Shown: piece by piece, positions 60,631 to 64,000 of the stretch
Layout: each line of letters starts with the position of its first letter
How positions within the stretch are numbered: the stretch's first letter is position 1
NCBI RefSeq assembly: GCF_000719515.1
Contig: NZ_JOGR01000003.1
Location: forward strand, 310,001 to 374,000
Source of the DNA: Glycomyces sp. NRRL B-16210
GTDB lineage: Bacteria > Actinomycetota > Actinomycetes > Mycobacteriales > Micromonosporaceae
Length of the DNA stretch: 64,000 nucleotides
Reading direction: 5' to 3'
Notes under the pieces: generated by a model
The model's input: only the letters and a program-made list of their open reading frames with translations
Told to the model about the DNA's origin: nothing
Databases searched by the model: none
Program-made: the position numbers and the translations under genes

Positions 60631-61263
60631 CTACCAGACGGAAGCTCCGGTCGAACTTTCGAAGACCGCGACGTACCCCATCACCGCATCTGCGATGAGC
60701 TGCACCGCGATCGCGGCCAGCAGCACGCCGGCGATCCGGGTGAGGACCTCGATGCCGCCGCGCCGCAGGACCTTCACCAGGAACCCGGAGAAGCGCATCA
60801 CCAGGAAGATCAGCACGTGGATGATGACGATCGACATCGCGACCCACAGGAAGTCCATATTGGAGTCGGCCTGCTGCACGAACAGGATCACCGCCACGAT
60901 CGCGCCCGGCCCGGCCAGCAGCGGCGTACCCAGGGGCACCAGCGCGATGTTCGAGGTGGACGACTCCGAGGGCTCGTCGGCCTTGCCGGTCAGCAACTGG
61001 AGGCTGACCAGGAGCAGCAGCAGCCCGCCCGCGCCCTGCAACGCCGCGAGGTCGATGTGGAGGTAGTTGATGATCTGCTGCCCGAGCAGGGCGAAGAGCG
61101 TGATCACCCCCAGCGACAGGCACGTCGCCTGGAGCGCCGCGCGATTGCGCTGGCGCTTGTCCATGGTCCCCGTCAGCGCCAGATAGATCGGCACGATGCC
61201 CGGGGGATCCATGATGACGAACAGCGTCACCGACACGGTCAGAAAGTACTCGAGTCCACCCAC
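60631..61263 (-). CDS. MarC-family integral membrane protein
   Basis: The 210-residue protein has six predicted membrane segments. MarC signatures: FLTVSVTLFVIMDPPGIVPIYLALTGTM at the N-terminus, LHIDLAALQGAGGLLLLLVSLQLL in the middle, and a VPLGTPLLAGPGAIVAVILFVQQA stretch followed by RIAGVLLAAIAVQLIADAVMGY. MarC proteins are multi-pass inner-membrane proteins formerly linked to multiple antibiotic resistance; the true function is unclear. GTG 61263 has CATACT 6 nt upstream. It starts 64 nt from the stop of the putative anti-sigma gene. Confidence 0.9.
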   Translation of the reverse strand: MGGLEYFLTVSVTLFVIMDPPGIVPIYLALTGTMDKRQRNRAALQATCLSLGVITLFALLGQQIINYLHIDLAALQGAGGLLLLLVSLQLLTGKADEPSESSTSNIALVPLGTPLLAGPGAIVAVILFVQQADSNMDFLWVAMSIVIIHVLIFLVMRFSGFLVKVLRRGGIEVLTRIAGVLLAAIAVQLIADAVMGYVAVFESSTGASVW

Positions 61264-61327
61264 GCTGCGAGTATGGCAAGTTCACCAGGTCACAGCCCCG
61301 GAATCACCCGCTCGTGTTAGGTGCGGC

Positions 61328-62503
61328 TCAGCCGTACCGCAGCACCGGCATGACCGCCCCGGGCGGGAGCGCCAGCTCAGTCAGCTCCGGCTGGTCCCGC
61401 GTCAGGTCCATGAGCCGCCACGACTCGTCCCCGGCCAGGCCCGACACCTGCCAGCGGCCCTGCGGGTCCGACCAGACCCTGCCCTCGTCGAAGAACTGGC
61501 TGTAGAGGTCGCCCTCCTCGGCGTTCCTCTCGCCGTCCATCACGAACTCGCCGAACTCCATGAACTCCCGCTCGACCACGTGCGCGAGCAGGTCGGGCGC
61601 GTCCTCGTCCCCGGAGTCGGCCGCGAGCATCTGCCGGATCTCCTCGCTGTCGGCCCTGCCGCAGGACTCCCTGACGCTGGCGGTCCCCGTCATCGGATCG
61701 AGGTCGGACACGCACACGTAGCCCGGGTCGGTCATATCGGTCACCACCGCGGCCTCGAAACCGAGGCTGGCGACCTCCTCCAGTCCCCAGTCGTGGTCGT
61801 CGTTGAACATGTAGCCGCCGGTGTCGCCGCCCGAGACCGACCACAGGTCGGCCCGGAAGACCAAGGTGGACCGGTTCCAGTCGACCAGCTCCAGCTCGGT
61901 GCTGGTCGTGAACGAGACCGAAGCGCCGCTGCCGTCGGTGGCGGGCCGCACCAGCTCGGTCTCCTGCGTCAGGAAGTCCACGTCCGGCCAGAAGACCGCG
62001 AACCCGTCGCCGTCCCGGTTGACCGGCACGTTCAACCACGGTTCGGGCTTCTCGTAGCCGGTGACCTCGGTGCCGTCGAACTCCACGACGTTCACCGCCG
62101 TGTCGGTCTCGACGAGGTAGCCCATCTCCAGGCGCGACACGTTGATCGGCTCCTCGTACCCGATCGGCACGCCGTTCCCCTGCTCGTTGAGGATCACGTA
62201 CTCGCCGTCGTCCTGGACCACGAACTCCATCGCGAACTCGTCGCGGGCCTCGACCACGCTCGTGTCGCCCGCGACCGGGCCGTCATCGGCCCCGGTCGCG
62301 AACCAGGGCTGCCACACGAAGGCCGCGGCGCCCAGGACGACCAGGCTCGCGCCGCTCGCGGCTGCGCCCGCGCGCCTGCGGCGGCGGATGCGCCCGGCCC
62401 CGGCGATGGCCGCGTCGGCCAGGCCCGGCTCGTCGTAGACGGGGGCGGCGTCGGCGATGTCGGAGAGGCCGCGGCGCAGAAGGGATTCGATGTCCCCGCT
62501 CAC
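61328..62503 (-). CDS. Membrane-anchored protein coupled to SigE-type sigma factor (putative anti-sigma)
   Basis: The 391-residue protein has a cytoplasmic N-terminus (about 1-40), a membrane segment (about 42-64, GAAASGASLVVLGAAAFVW) and a large extracellular domain with no enzyme motif recognised. It lies immediately downstream of a SigE-family sigma factor, and its GTG overlaps the sigma stop (GTGA), a common arrangement of sigma factor and membrane anti-sigma or co-regulated lipoprotein. There is no zinc-binding anti-sigma (ZAS) motif in the short cytoplasmic part, so the anti-sigma assignment is inference only. Confidence 0.72.
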   Translation of the reverse strand: MSGDIESLLRRGLSDIADAAPVYDEPGLADAAIAGAGRIRRRRRAGAAASGASLVVLGAAAFVWQPWFATGADDGPVAGDTSVVEARDEFAMEFVVQDDGEYVILNEQGNGVPIGYEEPINVSRLEMGYLVETDTAVNVVEFDGTEVTGYEKPEPWLNVPVNRDGDGFAVFWPDVDFLTQETELVRPATDGSGASVSFTTSTELELVDWNRSTLVFRADLWSVSGGDTGGYMFNDDHDWGLEEVASLGFEAAVVTDMTDPGYVCVSDLDPMTGTASVRESCGRADSEEIRQMLAADSGDEDAPDLLAHVVEREFMEFGEFVMDGERNAEEGDLYSQFFDEGRVWSDPQGRWQVSGLAGDESWRLMDLTRDQPELTELALPPGAVMPVLRYG

Positions 62504-63045
62504 GCGGCCTCCCGCGTTTCCATCGACAGTCCCAGCGCGGCCGACGGGGTCCCGAGGCGCTTGCGCAGGCCCGCGAGCGCCCGGGAGGCCTGGCTCTTGA
62601 CGGTGCCGACCGAGATGCCGAGGAGTTCGGCGATCTGCGGGTCCGTGCGGTGCTCGTAGTAGCGGAGGACGAGGACCGCGCGCTGGCGCTTGGGGAGGGC
62701 GGCGATGTGGCGCCACATGGCGTCGCGCATCGCGGTGTGCTCGGTGAAGTCGCGGGAGAGGTCGGGGCGGTCCTCGAAGACCTCGGTGGGCTTCTCGCGG
62801 TTGGAGCGCTTGCGCCACCAGGAGGCGTTGGTGTTGTAGAGGATCCGACGGGCATAGGCGTCGACCGAATCAGTGGTCCTGATCCGGCCCCACGCCAGGT
62901 AGGTCTTCGTCAAGGTCGTCTGCACCAGGTCCTCCGCTGTCGCCCAGTTCCCCGTCAGGAGATACGCCGCACGGTGCAGCGCGGCCGAGCGCGCCGCCAC
63001 GTACTCGCGGAACTCCTCGTCCTGGGACGATTTGGCCTCGCTCAC
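62500..63045 (-). CDS. SigE-family (ECF) RNA polymerase sigma factor
   Basis: The 181-residue sigma factor has region 2 at about 10-75 (FREYVAARSAALHRAAYLLTGNWATAEDLVQTTLTKTYLAWGRI) and region 4 at about 105-165 (LPKRQRAVLVLRYYEHRTDPQIAELLGISVGTVKSQASRALAGLRKRLG). This is the compact SigE family pattern common in actinobacteria. GTG 63045 follows GGGAG. It is divergent from nothing on the plus strand; upstream lies a candidate -10 (TATACT, minus strand, 63163-63168) that would leave a leader of about 110 nt. Translation of the downstream membrane protein is coupled by GTGA. Confidence 0.9.
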   Translation of the reverse strand: MSEAKSSQDEEFREYVAARSAALHRAAYLLTGNWATAEDLVQTTLTKTYLAWGRIRTTDSVDAYARRILYNTNASWWRKRSNREKPTEVFEDRPDLSRDFTEHTAMRDAMWRHIAALPKRQRAVLVLRYYEHRTDPQIAELLGISVGTVKSQASRALAGLRKRLGTPSAALGLSMETREAA

Positions 63046-63238
63046 GCGTCTCCCTGGGGGGGTCGAACAACAGACGACATACCCCCGGTGGACGGTTGCC
63101 CCGCAGGGCGGAATTCTGCCAAAAGTTGGGTGTCGTCGGCAACCGAGGGTCGGTAGAAGGTGAGTATACGAAGTATCTGCAATCAGGTGGGTCCCGGCAC
63201 CCGGGGACGCGGCGCACACCATGGACGCGCACGCGAAA

Positions 63239-63264
63239 CACCCGCCGGGCGGTGCCGGCGGGTG
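63239..63264 (-). terminator. Terminator of PH-domain protein gene
   Basis: A perfect 10-bp stem CACCCGCCGG/CCGGCGGGTG with a 6-nt loop lies 35 nt beyond the stop. Confidence 0.7.
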
Positions 63265-63298
63265 CGTCAGCACACGTGTCGGATCGAGCCGGTGCGGC

Positions 63299-64000
63299 TC
63301 AGGCGTCGGCGCCCTTGGCGAGGTCGTCCTCGGGGATGAGGTCCTCCTCGGGCTCGGCCTCGCGCTCGTCGACCGCCTCGGGCTCGTACATCTCCTCGCA
63401 CATCTGGAGGTAGAGCTCGTTGGGGTTCGGCAGGTGCGGGACGTTCCGCAGGGCCTGGTCCTGGCCCGCGGACTCGATGATGAACTCGCCGTAGTTGAGC
63501 ATCCGGCCCATCGGCGTCTGGGCGTACTTCATGTCGGTGACGCGCCCGAGCGGCATCATGGCGACCGAGCGGGTGATGACCCCCTGGATGAGCATGATCC
63601 GCTTGTTGGTCAGGATGAACCGGTCCATGTACCAGTCGATGAGCTTCCAGCCCACGAACCCGAGGATGACCAGCCAGGCCAGGACCGTGATCCACAGGGC
63701 GGTGTCCCGGCTGTCGTTGTCCCACCGCGTGAGCAGCCCGGAGGCGAGGCCCATGATGAAGGTCGCGAGCGTCCCGATGACGAACCAGGGCATGAGGTGG
63801 ACCCAGTGGCGGCGCCATTCGCCGCGGTACTTCTCGGTCGGGAAGAGGTAGCGGGCGGAGATGGGGGACGGCACGTCCGGGATCGACGGGGCGCGTGCGC
63901 CCGAGAGCAGGCCTCCGGTGAGGCCGTCGTCGAAGCGGACGCCGTCGATGTCGCTCGCGGCGGTCGCGGGGGCGGCGCCGGCCGTTCCCGAGGAGAACCG
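63299..64000 (-). CDS. PH-domain (bPH2-like) membrane protein, 5' end beyond the window
   Basis: The frame is open from the window edge without a stop, so the protein is 5' truncated here; an internal GTG at 63874 could be a start but lies inside a plausible continuous text (GARAPSIPDVPSPISARYLFPTEKYRGEW). Visible features are about two membrane segments (HLMPWFVIGTLATFIMGLASGLLT, ALWITVLAWLVILGFVGWKLI) and the bPH2/DUF304 strands (RFILTNKRIMLIQGVITRSVAMMPLGRVTDMKYAQTPMGRMLNYGEFIIES). An acidic C-terminal tail follows (EPEAVDEREAEPEEDLIPEDDLAKG). bPH2 proteins are membrane-associated; function is unknown. Confidence 0.82.
   Translation of the reverse strand, partial: RFSSGTAGAAPATAASDIDGVRFDDGLTGGLLSGARAPSIPDVPSPISARYLFPTEKYRGEWRRHWVHLMPWFVIGTLATFIMGLASGLLTRWDNDSRDTALWITVLAWLVILGFVGWKLIDWYMDRFILTNKRIMLIQGVITRSVAMMPLGRVTDMKYAQTPMGRMLNYGEFIIESAGQDQALRNVPHLPNPNELYLQMCEEMYEPEAVDEREAEPEEDLIPEDDLAKGADA

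Overview
This window is chromosome from a high-GC, mycelial-type actinobacterium. Evidence for that is the very GC-rich third codon positions, the WhiB regulator, SahH of the actinobacterial type, MtrA-MtrB-LpqB, NucS, DUF3107, DUF3499, long-form HPF and GTG starts. Gene order closely matches the mycobacterial Rv3206c-Rv3211 and Rv3240c-Rv3264c blocks, rearranged into one region. I lean towards Glycomycetales or Micromonosporales relatives, but the sequence alone does not prove it. No rRNA, tRNA, CRISPR array or transposase was found.

Layout. 1-5 kb: the end of an SDR gene, a secreted CE4 deacetylase with a ricin-B lectin, a small accessory island of orphan immunity-like genes, and a disrupted nucS. 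5-14 kb: the GDP-mannose supply genes (manC, manB, manA) interleaved with whiB2, a Rv3259-like protein, DUF3499, a Trm112-like protein and a SIS-domain protein. 14-24 kb: a tandem GNAT protein, a candidate small RNA, sahH, a beta-lactamase-like hydrolase, moeZ, a DUF3152 zincin, an alpha/beta hydrolase, a long proline-rich protein, a TetR regulator and DUF3107. 24-34 kb: lpqB-mtrB-mtrA, ndh, and a coupled MoxR-DUF58-DUF4129 operon. 34-36 kb: a small phosphatase and an MFS exporter.

36.4-41.7 kb holds the most unusual block. It is a tight four-gene operon on the minus strand encoding a cytoplasmic subtilisin-like protease, a sigma-70-type factor, a small beta-sandwich protein and a TPR-CHAT caspase-like protease. 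Two proteases are thus co-transcribed with a transcription factor, which suggests a proteolysis-to-transcription switch, possibly for stress or defence. This is a hypothesis, not an established function.

42-64 kb is again core-like: DUF397, pruA, a membrane protein, DUF6912-like, secA, two tandem-GNAT proteins, an L,D-transpeptidase, hpf, comF, a MacB-like permease with its adaptor but no ATPase, a ferritin-like protein, the DEAD-box helicase rhlE, small membrane proteins, marC, a SigE-family sigma factor with its coupled membrane partner, and a PH-domain membrane protein running off the end.

Regulation. Many genes have an xANNNT hexamer ending 6-7 nt before the first base of the start codon, the arrangement expected for leaderless transcripts. 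I used it to choose many starts. Strong hairpins separate most convergent genes.
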